64,000 nt of DNA from NCBI GenBank assembly GCA_001599755.1, contig BCHX01000003.1, forward strand, positions 3,321,289-3,385,288, written 5' to 3'. Source of the stretch: Gliomastix tumulicola. Its lineage: Eukaryota; Ascomycota; Sordariomycetes; Hypocreales; Bionectriaceae. The notes below the pieces were generated by a model. That model was given only the letters and a program-made list of their open reading frames with translations. It was not told the origin of the DNA and ran no database searches. Shown here in pieces: positions 22,132-34,082 of the stretch; positions within the stretch are counted from its first letter, which is position 1, and the number at the start of each line of letters is the position of its first letter. The position numbers and the translations under genes were made by a program.

Positions 22132-23686
22132 ATGGCCCAGCCAGCGGCCGAGCCGGTCGAAGACTATGAGTATGTTTTGCTCGCTGCTCCTGCTCGATGA
22201 AAGCCCTTTGCCCCCATCCTGCTTCGGCCTTGTCCCGGATGGGCGATGAGACCAGGCTGGGCGGCTTCCTCGGGGCGCGCGCACGCCTGGGATGCCGATG
22301 AGAAATCTGCGAGGCCGTTGGGAGACCGTGGACTAATCGAATTGACTGTCTTTCTAGCTATGAATCGCTCCCCCCCAACTTCTCCCTGCTCCAGAACATG
22401 GTGGCAGGGGCGTTTGCCGGCATCGCTGTACGTGTTCACATGCTCGAATCCCTCGCGGCCCGCTCGGCGCACACGAAGCAATGCTAACGAATTGATTGCA
22501 GGAGCACACGGCGATGTACCCGATCGATGCGATAAAGGTAGAAGCCCCGACCGACTCCGCGGACACTCCGGCGCTTTCGAGGCGACAGATGCGTGGCAGA
22601 CGAGAACGCTGGGAGGCTAACGGAAATGCTCGTAGACGAGGATGCAAATCATCAGCTCCAACGCGACACCCTCAACCACCGGTGTGCTGCGCAGCACGTA
22701 CCAGATCGCATCGAGAGAAGGTGTCCTGAATCTATGGCGCGGCATGTCCAGTGTCATTGTAGGCGCAGGTCAGTTGAGCCCAGAGCATCAACCTTGCTGC
22801 TACCATAACTAACCTCGCATTTCTTCGCAGGTCCTGCACACGCGGTCTACTTTGCCACGTACGAGGCCGTCAAGCACGCTATGGGTGGTAACCAGGTCGG
22901 AGTTCATCATCCCCTTGCAGCCGGTAAGCAGAAGACATCCGAGAGCCAGGAAACCGTTTGAGCAGCGAGGGTTTGCTAACCCGGGTGTTGTCGATCAGCC
23001 TCCAGCGGTGCCGCCGCCACGATTGCAAGCGATGCCTTCATGAACCCCTTCGATGGTAAGATCCCTCCTCTGCAAACCTCCCATGCCCGACGTGGAGACA
23101 AGTCTGACGGCCTCTTTCATCACAGTCATCAAGCAGCGCATGCAAATCCAGAACTCGAGCAAGATGTACCGATCCATGGTCGACTGCGCCCGATATGTCT
23201 ACAAGCACGAGGGCCTCCGCGCCTTCTACATCTCCTACCCGACGACACTCTCCATGACCGTCCCGTTCACGGCGCTCCAGTTCCTCGCCTACGAGTCCAT
23301 CTCGACCATGCTGAACCCGAGCAAGGACTACGACCCGTTCACGCACTGCATCGCCGGAGGTGTCGCTGGAGGATTCGCCGCGGGCCTGACAACGCCCATG
23401 GACGTCATCAAGACCATGCTCCAGACCCGTGGTACCTCGACAGACCCCCAGGTCAGGAATGTTAACAGCTTCATGGGCGGCTGCCAGCTTTTGTACCAGC
23501 GGGAGGGCTTCAGGGGCTTCTTCAAGGGCGTCAAGCCGCGAGTCGTCACGACTATGCCTAGCACGGCCATCTGCTGGTCGGCGTACGAGTTCTGCAAGTA
23601 TGTGCAGTCCGATGACTCTATACTAACTATCCCTTGCTAACATCCATCACAGAGCCTACTTCATCAAGCGAAACGACACCCTATAA
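22132..23686 (+). CDS. Mitoferrin, mitochondrial iron carrier (Mrs3/Mrs4 type)
   Basis: Eight short coding exons (22132-22169, 22358-22427, 22502-22537, 22636-22768, 22831-22923, 22999-23055, 23126-23597, 23653-23686) splice in consistent phase to 310 aa. The product has three mitochondrial carrier repeats with the signatures PIDAIKTRMQ, PFDVIKQRMQ and PMDVIKTMLQTRG. Mitoferrin features include the N-terminal ESLPPNFSLLQNMVAGAFAGIAEHTAMYP, the first-repeat WRGMSSVIVGAGPAHAVYFATYE, and the MNPFD matrix-gate motif. It imports ferrous iron through the inner membrane for heme and Fe-S cluster synthesis. Exon-dense structure is common for fungal carriers. The upstream GATA/CCAAT elements fit iron regulation, but that is an inference. 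Confidence 0.93.
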
Positions 23687-24608
23687 GCAGCGTGTCCTTT
23701 GGATTCCAGTCACCATCTTCCACAATCATAACCTAGCTAGCGACTCCTTTCTTCGACTACTAGCCACGGGTTGAAACGGAAGCTCTCTCACAACACATCC
23801 ACGCCAACCGAACGCCCTCTGGTCCCGAACCTCTCCCGTACAGCGAGCCCTTTACAGTATTTGGACGAACGAGCTACAAAGGAAAGGATCAGGGCTGGTT
23901 GAGCGAGTCCCAACCACACACACAAATGCATCATCACCACAACTACAATGACTAGACATAAAAACTTGTATATACAACAAAAAGCCCAAAAAAATATTGT
24001 GAGGCAAGGAGGCTTGAGGAAATCGACTGCGGAACTTGGCTTCTGACCGCTGGAACTCCGACGTGTTTCTTCCTCTGGGCCTTCTTTTTCGTTTTTGGAG
24101 AAGGACAACAAGCAGTCTCGCGCGGCTCTGAGTTGGAGTTTCGCGGTGGGCTGGGATATGTGATACTAAATATGTAGATAATATGGATATGGATTCTTTC
24201 TGCGTGCCAAAGAAGCACTGCTCTCCCCTCTTCATGTTATCTGATCCTATGATACCCTTCTAACATCGGCCGGCTCGTGTATATGGACTCCACGGACTGA
24301 CTACTAGGCCAAGTTGGAAGTCCCCAGACTGGTAGGATGAGCAGCATTTACAAGATCTTCACGCTCACAAGACTGAACAAGAATCTCGGTAAGATGGTAA
24401 GTTGCCAGATCTTGGCTGTTGAATTCGAGGAATAGATATGGAGTACTAAGTCTTCGATGAATAAGGTAACCAGAAACGCCCATGAGAAGAACACCAAACA
24501 CCACAATCATCGAAAGGGGGCCATCGCTATATCCCACTTCTTGGGAGGACACCGATAATACTCCCCCCCGCGCGCCAATATCGTCCCAAACATACACACA
24601 ACACCCGG
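23687..24608. other. Convergent 3' flanks, mitoferrin / J-protein
   Basis: 922 bp between two converging genes. Several AT-rich leftward- and rightward-reading tracts are present but no coding sequence is supported. Confidence 0.55.
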
Positions 24609-26281
24609 CTAGAAACCAAACTGCCAGCTCTGACCGCCTTTCCGGTGACCACCACCTTGCTGCTGCTGCTGCTGCTGCTGGAACTGATGGAACGGGAAGC
24701 CCCCAGCGCCGCCGCCGCCGAAGCCGCCGAAGCCGCCGGCAAAGGGGTGACCCTGGAACGGATGCCCCTGCTGCCCTTCCTGCGAGTTGGGGTCGTCGCC
24801 CCTGTCGAAGCGCGCGCGTAGCTCCGGGTCCTTGAGCACCTCGTACGCCTCGTTGATGGCGGCCATCTTCTTCTCGGCCTCCTCCTTGGACACGCCCTGC
24901 TTGTGCGCCTTGTCTGGGTGGTGCAGGAGCGAGGCCTTGTTGTAGGCCTTCTTGATCTGCCGGTCGTCGGCGTCCGTGGCCACGCCCAGCACCTTGTAGT
25001 AGTCCTTGGTCTGGCTGCGCTTGAGGGCGATCTTGGCCTTGTCCAGCAGGGCGCGGACCTTGTCTGCGTCGCCTGGGTTCGAGGATCGCGCCTCGTCGAA
25101 GAGCTCGCTCAGGACGCGGACCGACTCCTCGAACTCTTCCTTCTTCAGGAGGGTCTTGCCGCGGTACAGGCGGCCCCAGAAGGACCCGGCGTCGAGATCC
25201 AGCGCTTGCTGGCAGTACTTGGCGACGTCCTTATGTGTAGACTATTTATGGGGGTCAGTACGGCGTCATTATTGACGTGGGCAGATAGATCATCACATAC
25301 CTCTGTGTACGCTTGGCAGATCATCTCGACGAGTGTGTTGTATAGCCTGGGCGTTGCCGACGCCGGGATGTTCCCGTCCGCACGCAGCTGGGCGATCTGC
25401 TCTTCGACATCGCTGAGAAGACCACGGTCCTCGCCCGTCCCGACCAAGGTCCTGCCCGCCGTGGTCGGCTGGTTCCTCTTCAACTGCGCGGTGGCCTTGT
25501 CCAGCGTCTTCCTGACGGCCTTCTCCTGCTTGTGCAGCTTCTTGCACACCTTGGACTCGGGGTCGGAGTGCAGGCACTTCTTGATCTGGGTGATGCCGCT
25601 GTCGAGGTCGCCGAGTCCGTAGAAGGTCGTGGCCGAGACGACGACGTGGGGTTTCGTGTCGCCGGGTCTCATGTTCAGGATGTGCTGGAGGTCCGACATG
25701 CCCTCCTCCAGCTCGCCGCGCTCGAACCGACACTGCGACCGCAGCTCGCGGAGCGCGGGGACTCTGGACGCGACCATGATGGCCGCCCCCGCGTGGTTGA
25801 CGCACTCCTCCCACTGCCCGGCCTTGAAGGCCTCCTCGGCAAGGCGCGCCGCCCCCTGCGCCTCGTCCAGCTCGACCATCTCGGGCGAGTCCGGCGCCCT
25901 CCTCGCGGCGGTGTAGGCAGCCCGGGCGGCGTCCCAGTCGCCGGCCTTGGACTTGATCTTGGCCAGCTGGACGTGGGCGCCCTCGAAGCTGGGGTTGATG
26001 CCGAGCACCTTGTTGAAGTCGTCGGTGGCCTGGCTCGTCCGGCCGAGCGAGAGGTATGTTGCGCCGCGCTTGAACAGGGTGAGGTAGTTGTCGGGATCGA
26101 GTGCGACGGCCGCATCGTAGTAGACGAGGGCCTCGCTCGTCTCGCCCTTGGAGAGATGTGACTGCGCCGAGGAGAGGATCTCGGTGATGGAGAAGTCGCT
26201 GGGGATGTCCTGCGGTGACAGCGCGGCGGCAGACGAGAGGAGGCCCGCGGCCATGGCCAGAGCCCAGAAACGGCGAGCCAT
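24609..26281 (-). CDS. ER-luminal TPR and J-domain co-chaperone (DNAJC3/P58IPK-like)
   Basis: Two exons (25301-26281 and 24609-25241) joined in phase 0 encode 537 aa. A signal peptide (MARRFWALAMAAGLLSSAAA) is followed by an array of TPR helices from about 30 to 390, with clear units such as EALVYYDAAVALDPDNYLTLFKRGATYLSLG. The J domain begins near 406 (KDYYKVLGVATDADDRQIKKAY) with HPD at 435-437, and a Gly/Phe- and Gln-rich tail ends the protein. The order signal-TPR-J is that of DNAJC3, which delivers misfolded clients to the ER Hsp70 BiP. No HDEL-type retention signal is present; the protein ends QSWQFGF. A TATAAAAG box lies about 65 bp upstream. The tail's Gln run is encoded by a CAG repeat. 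Confidence 0.9.
24657..24680 (-). repeat. CAG-type trinucleotide repeat encoding eight glutamines
   Basis: Eight successive Gln codons (seven CAG and one CAA on the coding strand) in the C-terminal tail of the J-protein. It is a likely length-variable site. Confidence 0.9.
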
Positions 26282-26345
26282 TGTTGTTGATCGACGTGGG
26301 ATGGTGGGCGGCTGGCTGGGTTCGTTGGCGGGAACAGCACGATTG

Positions 26346-26353
26346 CTTTTATA
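26346..26353 (-). promoter_or_regulatory. TATA box of the J-protein gene
   Basis: The minus strand reads TATAAAAG about 65 bp upstream of the start codon at 26281, a normal promoter distance. Confidence 0.55.
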
Positions 26354-27052
26354 ATGCCGGCGCGCAGAGTTCAGAGAGAGCAGCAAGAAGATGCCAGGTT
26401 GCCGGTCACCGGGAAAAGAAAGACATGGACAGGATCTCGTCTCACGAGAAGGAGGGGAGGTCTCAGAGGCGACCGAGACAAAGAACGGAGTTATTGTTTT
26501 CGAGGCTCTCGCTGCGTCCGTCGAGATGACAGATTGGTACTTTATCTGCCCATTCAACGGGGCCATCTTTTGGGGAAGTGCCCACGCTGTCCTTTAGCCT
26601 TTGGCTGGTCACAGGCTAGCCCTGATTGGCCACGGCGGGCCGCAGTCCCCTACAGTTACAGGGCCTTCCAGGCTTTACAGGCTTCCATTCACGGTGGGGC
26701 CGAGCACGGAAGCGACCTCGGGAGCGAGCCTCGAATCTCAATGTGGCAATTTCGGGGCCTCGAACATCCATCCAGGTACTGGACGCGACAATCTGATTTA
26801 CCTACCCTGTACCTAATTCACACAGCTCCGAGCGTGTCCGTGTCGCAGGACGTGATACCAGCTTCATTCATTGTTGTCGACAGTTCGGTTTTTGGCCCTA
26901 TTTGAAACTCTATACTTCTCTTTGAGTCAAGCTGTGCTCGTCAAATGAGGAAGAAATTTCTACCGAGAATAACAACGTCGGCTGGGCATTGACCACCCTC
27001 CGTGTCACCGCCAAATTCAACGCCTAGAATTCATCACAACAACCTGACTACC

Positions 27053-27073
27053 AACTCGCAACTCGCAACTCGC
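27053..27073. repeat. Three tandem copies of AACTCGC in a 5' leader
   Basis: Perfect heptamers at 27053-27059, 27060-27066 and 27067-27073, ending 45 bp before the HAUS1-like start codon. Confidence 0.85.
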
Positions 27074-27118
27074 AACAAGATCCTCCAGTAACCCTCTGAT
27101 TTCCCAACTCTAGCCCCC

Positions 27119-28072
27119 ATGGCACATAATCGCAATCTCGCTAAACTCGACGACACCGCCGCCATCTTCTCCCCCTCGGTAGCCCGCATCGCCGCCTCCA
27201 CCGCCCGCGACTGGTCCTACGTCGAGTCCTGGCTGCGCGCCAAGCTCCAGCTCTCCCCAGACCGGTCCCTCCCGGCCTTCGAGCGCAACCCGGACACGCT
27301 TAAGGCCCTGCTGGCGCTCGCCTCCTTCAGTGAGGCCGCGGACGAGGAGCGGCAGCTCGTCGCCAGGGCGGAGGCGGAAGCTCTCCGGGATGTCACCTCG
27401 TCGACTGCCCGGGGAGAGGAAGGCGGCGGCGGCGGCGGCGGCGGCAGTGTCAGGGATGTCCTGCTAGAGACCATCGAGGACGAGCTGCCGAAGGATGGCA
27501 AGGTGGCGCTAGAGGGTATGGCCGCCATGGCCGTGCAGGCAGGCATTCTTTTTCCGGAACCGGAGGACCTGGGACGCAGGATGCTCGACCATCAGAAGGC
27601 CATCTTCGAGGCCGAGCAGATGAAGTCCCGGGCTGAGACCCTCGGCCGCCATATCACCTCGGACGCCGCTGCCGCAGCCAAGTTGGCAAAGACGCTCCAA
27701 GGCGATGAATATACGCCGCGTCCCGGTCTCGCCAAGCAGAACCTGGACCAGCAGCGGAAAGTCAAGGCATCCGCAGCCCAGCTCCCCGATCTCCGGGACC
27801 GCGCAGCTTCCCTGGCCGCGTCACACGATGCCAGTTCATATCCTACGATACAGGACATTGTGGTAGAGGAGAAGGAGTTCCTGGAGCTCCTGGGGAGAAA
27901 GAGGCAGCTTGACCTGCAGCTGGCTTCGTTTGAAGGTCTGCCGGGGGACCCAGACATGGCTCGCGCAGAGCTCGAAGCTTTGCAGGAGAAACTCAGGGGC
28001 GCAACATCTCGCCGAGATGCTGTCTTCGAAGGCCTGGTCGAGAGGGAAAGTCCTGTTCGACGGCGCAGATAA
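27119..28072 (+). CDS. HAUS1-like augmin subunit (coiled-coil protein)
   Basis: An uninterrupted 317-aa frame starting at an ATG in good context. The N-terminal block FSPSVARIAASTARDWSYVESWLRAKL followed by LPAFERNPDTLKALLALASFSEAADEERQL resembles the calponin-like start of HAUS1. The middle and C-terminus are heptad-rich coiled coil (about 150-310) ending in basic RRRR. A run of eight Gly at about 103-110 comes from a GGC repeat. HAUS1 is a subunit of augmin, which recruits gamma-tubulin to spindle microtubules; Aspergillus has such a protein. The identification rests on pattern and length only. An unrelated coiled-coil protein is the alternative. Confidence 0.6.
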   Translation: MAHNRNLAKLDDTAAIFSPSVARIAASTARDWSYVESWLRAKLQLSPDRSLPAFERNPDTLKALLALASFSEAADEERQLVARAEAEALRDVTSSTARGEEGGGGGGGGSVRDVLLETIEDELPKDGKVALEGMAAMAVQAGILFPEPEDLGRRMLDHQKAIFEAEQMKSRAETLGRHITSDAAAAAKLAKTLQGDEYTPRPGLAKQNLDQQRKVKASAAQLPDLRDRAASLAASHDASSYPTIQDIVVEEKEFLELLGRKRQLDLQLASFEGLPGDPDMARAELEALQEKLRGATSRRDAVFEGLVERESPVRRRR

Positions 28073-28313
28073 CACAGCTCAGAGATGATACCCAACTGCT
28101 ATGCATGGACATGAATATACCCAGAAGCCCACATCTTGCGATTCCATCGCCGCTTGGTATTCGATACGGATACAATAGTTATTCTGAGAGGACAAGGATA
28201 AAACATTATTCGGATGGCAACGCCCTGCCCAGTAGAATACCCACCATGTCATGACCTGACAGCGCCCTCCAAGCTAGAACCAAGAAGGAGGAAAGACAGC
28301 CAATCCGCCACTA

Positions 28314-31300
28314 CTAGTTCCGCCGAGCTTTCCCTGCGACAGCTCCTCCGAACCGCCCAAACTGTCTGCCCAGTCCTCCCTTCTTCACCGGTGGTGCCGG
28401 AGCGGCGGGTGTGGCGTCCTTGATCGGGACCGGTGGCGGTGTCATGCCTCTTAGGTCTCTGCCCTTTCCTCCGACGTCTGCTGCCCCGTCGCCTCCGATA
28501 CGGAGCTCACTCATGCCGAGGAAGGGTGCATCGTCTCCCTCTGTGTTCTGCCTGCTGGCTCTTCTAGCCCTCTCTTGGACCGCGCGGAACTTCTCCAGAA
28601 GCTCGACCCAGCGGATGCTACCGTCCTCGCGGCCCTTGAGTCGGTTCGGCCTGTCATAACCGGAATTGTTTGACGAAGATGTTGATCTAGATAGCGATCA
28701 GTATCAGACCAGGATGAAATAACAGGGGAAAATGGAGGGATAGACCCCCAAATAGGGCAAAAAGACATCCGACTTACCCCCTTGGAGCTGCATGTAGATA
28801 TCCAATAGCGCTGACGCTGTTTAGCCTGTTCTTCAAGGCTGCAAACGCTGATGACTGTGGAAGTAGCATCAAAATGCCGTACATGCACTTGTACAAATAG
28901 GGGAACTTCTCTGGCTCGAGGAGTTGAAGGCGTAAGTATGTGAAGACAGGGGACTCAATGAGCTGGACCAGCTTGTCGACTTGGATGAGAACGTTGACTG
29001 TCATGTCAAGCTCACCACTGTGAACAAGTTAGCGAGCCTCTAGATCATGCGCGTACACTGATGACGGCTTACAATATCTGAAGCAGATGGTACGCCTGTT
29101 CATAGGCTTGTGCTAGTAAACACAAGGAGAAAGTTGCCACAGCGTTGTAGCACCATGACCGGAAGAGGGCCACGAAGAGGGTTTGCCCGTCCTGATAGCG
29201 CGTATTAGTTAAACACCCAGTATGTGAACAGAGGGGGGGCAGTTCGCCGTACCTTGGTCTCTAGGTTCCTCAGCCTCTTTCGCACCTCGGCCAGTTGCGG
29301 CGCGGTGATGAGGTTGTTGTTGAGATTCTGCACCATTATGCTTGCAAACTCGACGTCCTCCTCCCTTTCGATGCACTCAGCTAGCGTCCGGTATATCCGC
29401 TCCGGGCTCAGACTGATGCAAAGCTGTCGGATGATGAGGTTACCTCTCGTCTCGAGCAGCTTGCGGTCCGTAGAGAACAGCTGGAGCAGATTCACCATAA
29501 AATTGGCAAAGTAGTCGTCCTCGCTGTTGCGCGAGATCTGTGACAGGAGCTGGAGGTCCTTGGTCACGACGGCATCCGATGGATCAGACAGGGTCTTGAG
29601 AAGCGCGGGGAAGGTCCCGTCGTTGAACGCTAGCACTTTGCGCGGAGCTTTGCGGTGCAACATGATGAGCCAAGTGAGAGCCGCCACGCGAGTGGCCTCG
29701 TGATCGTTGAGGAAGAGCAGCGTCAGCGAATTTACAGCTGCAGCGTAATCGAGATCTGCTTGTGGTGGCTGAGGCTCTGGGGGCGGAGCTGGTAGCGAAA
29801 CGGTGCGGTTCTGCTGCTGAAGTCCCGGAGTCGGACTGGGGACTTCGAGGTCTCTAGAGCTGGATAAAGAGGCGCGGTTGCTACCCGGATCTTGTCTGTC
29901 GCCCGGCATGAGACGAGGCGTGGACTGCGAGTGAAGCTGTGAAGCACCTTGACCCTTGATGCCCGACTCATCTGATAGAGAGACAACATAGTCCATGAGG
30001 CAAGTGTTCACTCTTGTAGCGGCTTGATGGATGGTCTCGTTGCTGCTTGCCATGGCAGGGAGCATATGGGCAAGTATTTTCGGTGTGAATGGAAGCACCT
30101 CCTCCGGGCAAATATCCAGAAACTCCACCACCCATCTGAGCGACTCTAGGAGACAGTCCTCCTCTGGCAAGCGTCAGTATGCATCATGAAGAATAATGGT
30201 GCAGGGAAAGAGAAAGGCAAGATACGTACCATGGGGTGAGTCTAGTGATGAGGTCAAGATCTCGAGAATAGCCTTGTAGTTAATGTCGACATCCTGGCCG
30301 GGGATCCAGTCCTCGTCCAACGGATCAGGCTCGTCATCGGCAGCTACGTCAGAGCCCAGCTCCTCGCCCTCTTCCAGGCCCACACCGATACTATCGCTGT
30401 CCATGGAATCCTGTCGCTTGCGTTTCCCTCCCTCACGGGACTTCTTAGTCTCGACGATCCCCTTCTTGACGCGAGAAATGCGTTGGATCTCGAGCAGAAA
30501 CTTATCGAGACACGTCTGAGTGGAAGCTCGCACGTCTGGGTTCTGGTCGCCAAGGAACTTGAGTAACCCCTCCAGGAAGTCGGGCAGGTAGGTGACAAGC
30601 TCTAGATCAGGAATGGAGTCCAGAAGCGTGAGCCAGCCCACGAGGAAGTTGCGCGTGAAGGGGTTGACCACCCAAATACGCTCCTTGAGGAGCGGGATGA
30701 AGCGCGGGAGCGAGAATGCGGTAGGCAGCTGGGCGTTGGGATCATCTAGCTCGTCTCCGGTTTTGTCGTCGTACTTGGGAGTCTCAAGGACAGAGACATA
30801 GGATGCAGCTGATTCAGACACGATGTCCTTGACGAGACGATCAAGAAGCTCAGCACCGTTCTTCACCGACAGCTCCGAGTCGGCGCCCAGCTAGAACAAG
30901 GAACGGGTGAGCAGGTCTGATGTTTACCAGGGCGAGAAGCACAACACCGGACTCACCTTGCAGAGTTGATCAAATATGTCGTTAAAATAGATGAGAATCT
31001 CCCCCTTTGCAACCTTGGCAATGTTGTACATGGCTTCACACGCGTAGTAACGGACCCTGGCATCCTGATCCGACAAACACGCCAACACGGGCGGGACAAT
31101 TTTGGGGAGATAACGGGGCAAATCCTGTGTCACCAGACAACGACAACGACGCCTGTGAGCAAGCAAACATCTAACGGGAGGGAAAGCGGTGAATGGGGAG
31201 GGGAGCGAGGCAAACGTACAGGTCCAAGCGCAATGCCAGCAGCAGCTAGGCCGATCAAGCCGCCATTCCTGGCATGGGGCTGGTTGACAGCAAAGGCATA

Positions 31301-31536
31301 CTCGACGCAGAGCTGCTCGATGATGCTCTGGACCTTCTCCCAGTCCTTATGGGCGACGAGGTCCCGGATGACCCTCTCAAGCCTGTGCCCCCCATGGTCA
31401 GTCCTCGCGGATCCGGACAGCAGCAACAGCAAACGTGGAGCTGTGTGCGCGCGCGGGTCGGTACGTACTCTAGGGCGCCGACTTTGCGTTTATCGTACAG
31501 CTTGTCATGCAGGGCGCGCTGTATGTTGGTGTCCAT
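28314..31536 (-). CDS. VAC14: Vac14, scaffold of the PI(3,5)P2-producing Fab1 complex
   Basis: Eight exons (31469-31536, 31220-31382, 30957-31124, 30230-30890, 29253-30163, 29073-29191, 28778-29017, 28314-28686) join in consistent phase to 900 aa, about the yeast size. The N-terminus MDTNIQRALHDKLYDKRKVGALELERVIRDLV and the HEAT-type repeats (LPRYLPKIVPPVLACLSDQDARVRYYACEAMYNIAKV) match the Fab1-binding half. The C-terminal block ELDMTVNVLIQVDKLVQLIESPVFTYLRLQLLEPEKFPYLYKCMYGILMLLPQSSAF is the Fig4-binding signature. A glycine- and lysine-rich disordered tail ends in AGKARRN. Vac14 holds the Fab1 kinase and Fig4 phosphatase on the vacuole membrane. It converges on the HAUS1-like gene with 241 bp between. 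Confidence 0.94.
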
Positions 31537-32399
31537 GGTTGCTTCTGTAGCATGCTGACGCCCATGGACGCCGCGTGTGTGTCGTTTGTGAGCCTCCCGA
31601 GCTTCTGCCTTGGTGACGAGGGGCGTCGTGTGAGATAACCTGTGAGTACTAGTAGTAGTGTGAGGTGCACCAAGCCAGAGCGATGAGACTTTGGCCGCCT
31701 TGTCGTTGTCCGGTCACGAGACCTATAGAGCTATATATAACATGAAGTAACGCGAAAGAGGGCAGACAACGGCGAGTAATAACTGAAGAACCTCGGCTGC
31801 GATGTCGGGAGACAAGCCGGTCTTTGTTGTTGAAATGATGTAGAAAGCAAACAAGGTTGGCCGGTCCCTCGATGATGGGAGTCGAGCTCGAGGCACAAGT
31901 ATAGGTACCGATTGAGCCTTGTTTTTGCCTGGCAGGTATCTTCCCGCACGATCCTGGCTGACGAATACCTTGGAAGTGGGCTTGGAGGGCCGTTGGAGAC
32001 ATGACGGAATGACCACCTGCCATGCACCTGACCCACTGCTGGCCCTTTTAGGTTAAGTCGGCCTTATCGATATCGGCACGCACTGAGACGAGACACAAGG
32101 CAGAACAAGGCAAACCAGCCTCAGGCAAACATCGGGTGGAAGAGGGAATGGGCGGAAATGGCGATTCTCTCCTAGTACGGAGTAAGGTTCAAGCGGACTC
32201 TCCAAAATCGAACGGGCATGCGATTCAGTCACTGGCCTTGTAAACTAACCCACACTGGGATCTATTCCATCTGGTGCCTACTACTAGTATCTATTACGAC
32301 GCTCTACTCTAGGATCTAGAGGGAAAACAGGAAAGAAAACAAATAAGGCGACATTCAAGCTGCTGCCAGATACACATCATTACCTCATTCCATTACTCT
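31537..32399. other. Intergenic: VAC14 promoter and desaturase 3' flank
   Basis: 863 bp. Overlapping open frames here show no domain. No motif stands out. Confidence 0.55.
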
Positions 32400-34082
32400 T
32401 CAATGCATGTGAAAATCACCGCTCTTCGTGATCGTCTCCTGGCACTTGGCGAGGATGGCCGCCTGCCTCGACACCTCGGCCAGCGTCCCGATGACCTGCT
32501 TGTTGCCGTCGACGAACCCGTACAGCGCGTAGGGGATCCCGACCTCGCGGCAGAACTCCATGACGAGCTTCTGCGTCTGGCGCAGGTTGTGCCGCGGGAT
32601 GCGCGGGTACAGGTGGTGGATGGCCTGGAACTGCAGCCCGCCGTGGAGGAAGTCGAGCCAGGGGGGGCAGTCGACGTCCATGGTCGTCCGGAGCATCTTC
32701 TGGGGGAAGGACTCGTTGGGCCCGAGGTCGGCCGTGCTCATGGCGAAGTGGGAGAGGACGATCTGCATGTGCAGCGGCGACGCGGCGACGTTGCTGATCA
32801 TGAAGAAGCCGAAGCGCGCCCAGTTGTCCGGGAGAGTCTTGTACATGACGACGTAGCCGTACCAGTACCAGAAGAAGACCTGACCAGTCACCTCGAGCCA
32901 GCGGTGCCATGCCGCGGGGCCCTTGGTTGGTCCGCGGCCCATGATGAGGTAGTCCCACGACAGGCGCATCAGGTTGAACCGGGCGAGGGACAGGATGGGG
33001 TAGTACGTATAGGCCTGCACTTTCATCAGGACTTTGGCAAACGCGTCGTACTGCATGATATGGTCGTAGTAGGATGATCTCAGGCTCGTGAAGAAGCGGT
33101 GTGAGATTGCGAATAAGGGGAGGTGCTCGATATCGGGATCATGCTCGGGAGAGTTGGTCACGATGTGGTGGACGTTGTGGCTCCTCTTCCACCAGCCCAT
33201 CGACAAGCCGCCGATGAAATCGGCGATGATGATGCCAATGACGGTGTCGACATGAAAGTTGTGCGTGATACCCATGTGCCCAGCGTCGTGGGCCGTGAAA
33301 ACGAGCTGGTGCCACAAGAAGCCAAGGGCAAGAGCGCTCGTTAGATACCAGCCATATCGAAGACAGACAATCATTGTGCCGAGGAGGGCAAAGTATCGGC
33401 AGCACTCAATGCCATACTTCCAGTACGAGCACTGGTACAGACCCTCGTCCTTGATCCTCTGATGCAGCTCTCGGTATTTCGTGATGATATTGGCCTGGGT
33501 CTCCTCGTCCAGGGAAGGATATTTGTCCAGGTCGAGGCTGATTTCTTCCCTGGTGAGGCTGTCGAGAAACGTCATGCTGTCCGTTGGCTGAGCCGACTTT
33601 GAGACCGAAGTCTCGGCACCATCCTTCTTTCTCTGCCTGACTCCATCCTTATTCGTGTCAAATACCGGCGAAGGTGCTCGCGAACTCGACGACGTCGACT
33701 CATCTGGATCCTGCGCACTGTCCGTATCCTCCCCCTGAACGTCCATCTCGGCTAGCGTGCGGAACTTGCCCCCCTGAATGGGCGGAATAAAGCTCTCCCA
33801 CCGCCCCTCGACCCTGCCGATGCGGTACCTGGCCATCTGGTCGTAGGCCTCCTGCGAGTGTAGGATAGTGACCTCGTCTGTCGCGTCCCGGCCGATCATG
33901 TGCAGGATGGCCTTGTCGCCGCCCGGGTGGTAGCTCAACCACGGGTCGACCTTGAGGACGTGCTGGTCGACGATCATGATTTTTCGGCCCTCGGCGATCA
34001 TGGCTTCGATCTCGTCGCGCGACATGACGGGATAGACCTTGCCGCCCTTGGAGCCAGCTTGCGCCGCCTTGGTCGAGGCCAT
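32400..34082 (-). CDS. Delta-8 sphingolipid (long-chain base) desaturase with cytochrome b5 domain
   Basis: A single exon of 560 aa beginning at the first in-frame ATG (MASTKAAQ). An N-terminal cytochrome b5 domain has the heme motif HPGG at 52-55. A Ser/Asp-rich insert follows, then a membrane desaturase with three histidine boxes: HDAGH (265-269), HNVHH (302-306) and QAIHH (486-490). The Gln in place of the first His of box three is the mark of front-end desaturases. Fungal members introduce the delta-8 double bond of the 9-methyl sphingadiene base of glucosylceramides in the ER. A delta-6 fatty-acid specificity cannot be excluded from sequence. A TATATAG element sits about 155 bp upstream of the ATG. 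Confidence 0.9.
   Translation of the reverse strand: MASTKAAQAGSKGGKVYPVMSRDEIEAMIAEGRKIMIVDQHVLKVDPWLSYHPGGDKAILHMIGRDATDEVTILHSQEAYDQMARYRIGRVEGRWESFIPPIQGGKFRTLAEMDVQGEDTDSAQDPDESTSSSSRAPSPVFDTNKDGVRQRKKDGAETSVSKSAQPTDSMTFLDSLTREEISLDLDKYPSLDEETQANIITKYRELHQRIKDEGLYQCSYWKYGIECCRYFALLGTMIVCLRYGWYLTSALALGFLWHQLVFTAHDAGHMGITHNFHVDTVIGIIIADFIGGLSMGWWKRSHNVHHIVTNSPEHDPDIEHLPLFAISHRFFTSLRSSYYDHIMQYDAFAKVLMKVQAYTYYPILSLARFNLMRLSWDYLIMGRGPTKGPAAWHRWLEVTGQVFFWYWYGYVVMYKTLPDNWARFGFFMISNVAASPLHMQIVLSHFAMSTADLGPNESFPQKMLRTTMDVDCPPWLDFLHGGLQFQAIHHLYPRIPRHNLRQTQKLVMEFCREVGIPYALYGFVDGNKQVIGTLAEVSRQAAILAKCQETITKSGDFHMH

Larger units (their letters stand above)
26282..27118. other. Divergent promoter region, J-protein / HAUS1-like
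   Basis: 837 bp between two start codons. It includes a TATAAAAG box for the leftward gene and a heptamer repeat in the leader of the rightward gene. No gene is seen. Confidence 0.6.

Noticed and set aside
27836..28095. Minus-strand frames over the 3' part of the HAUS1-like gene
   Set aside because: They are antisense shadows of coiled-coil codons and lack any recognisable feature.
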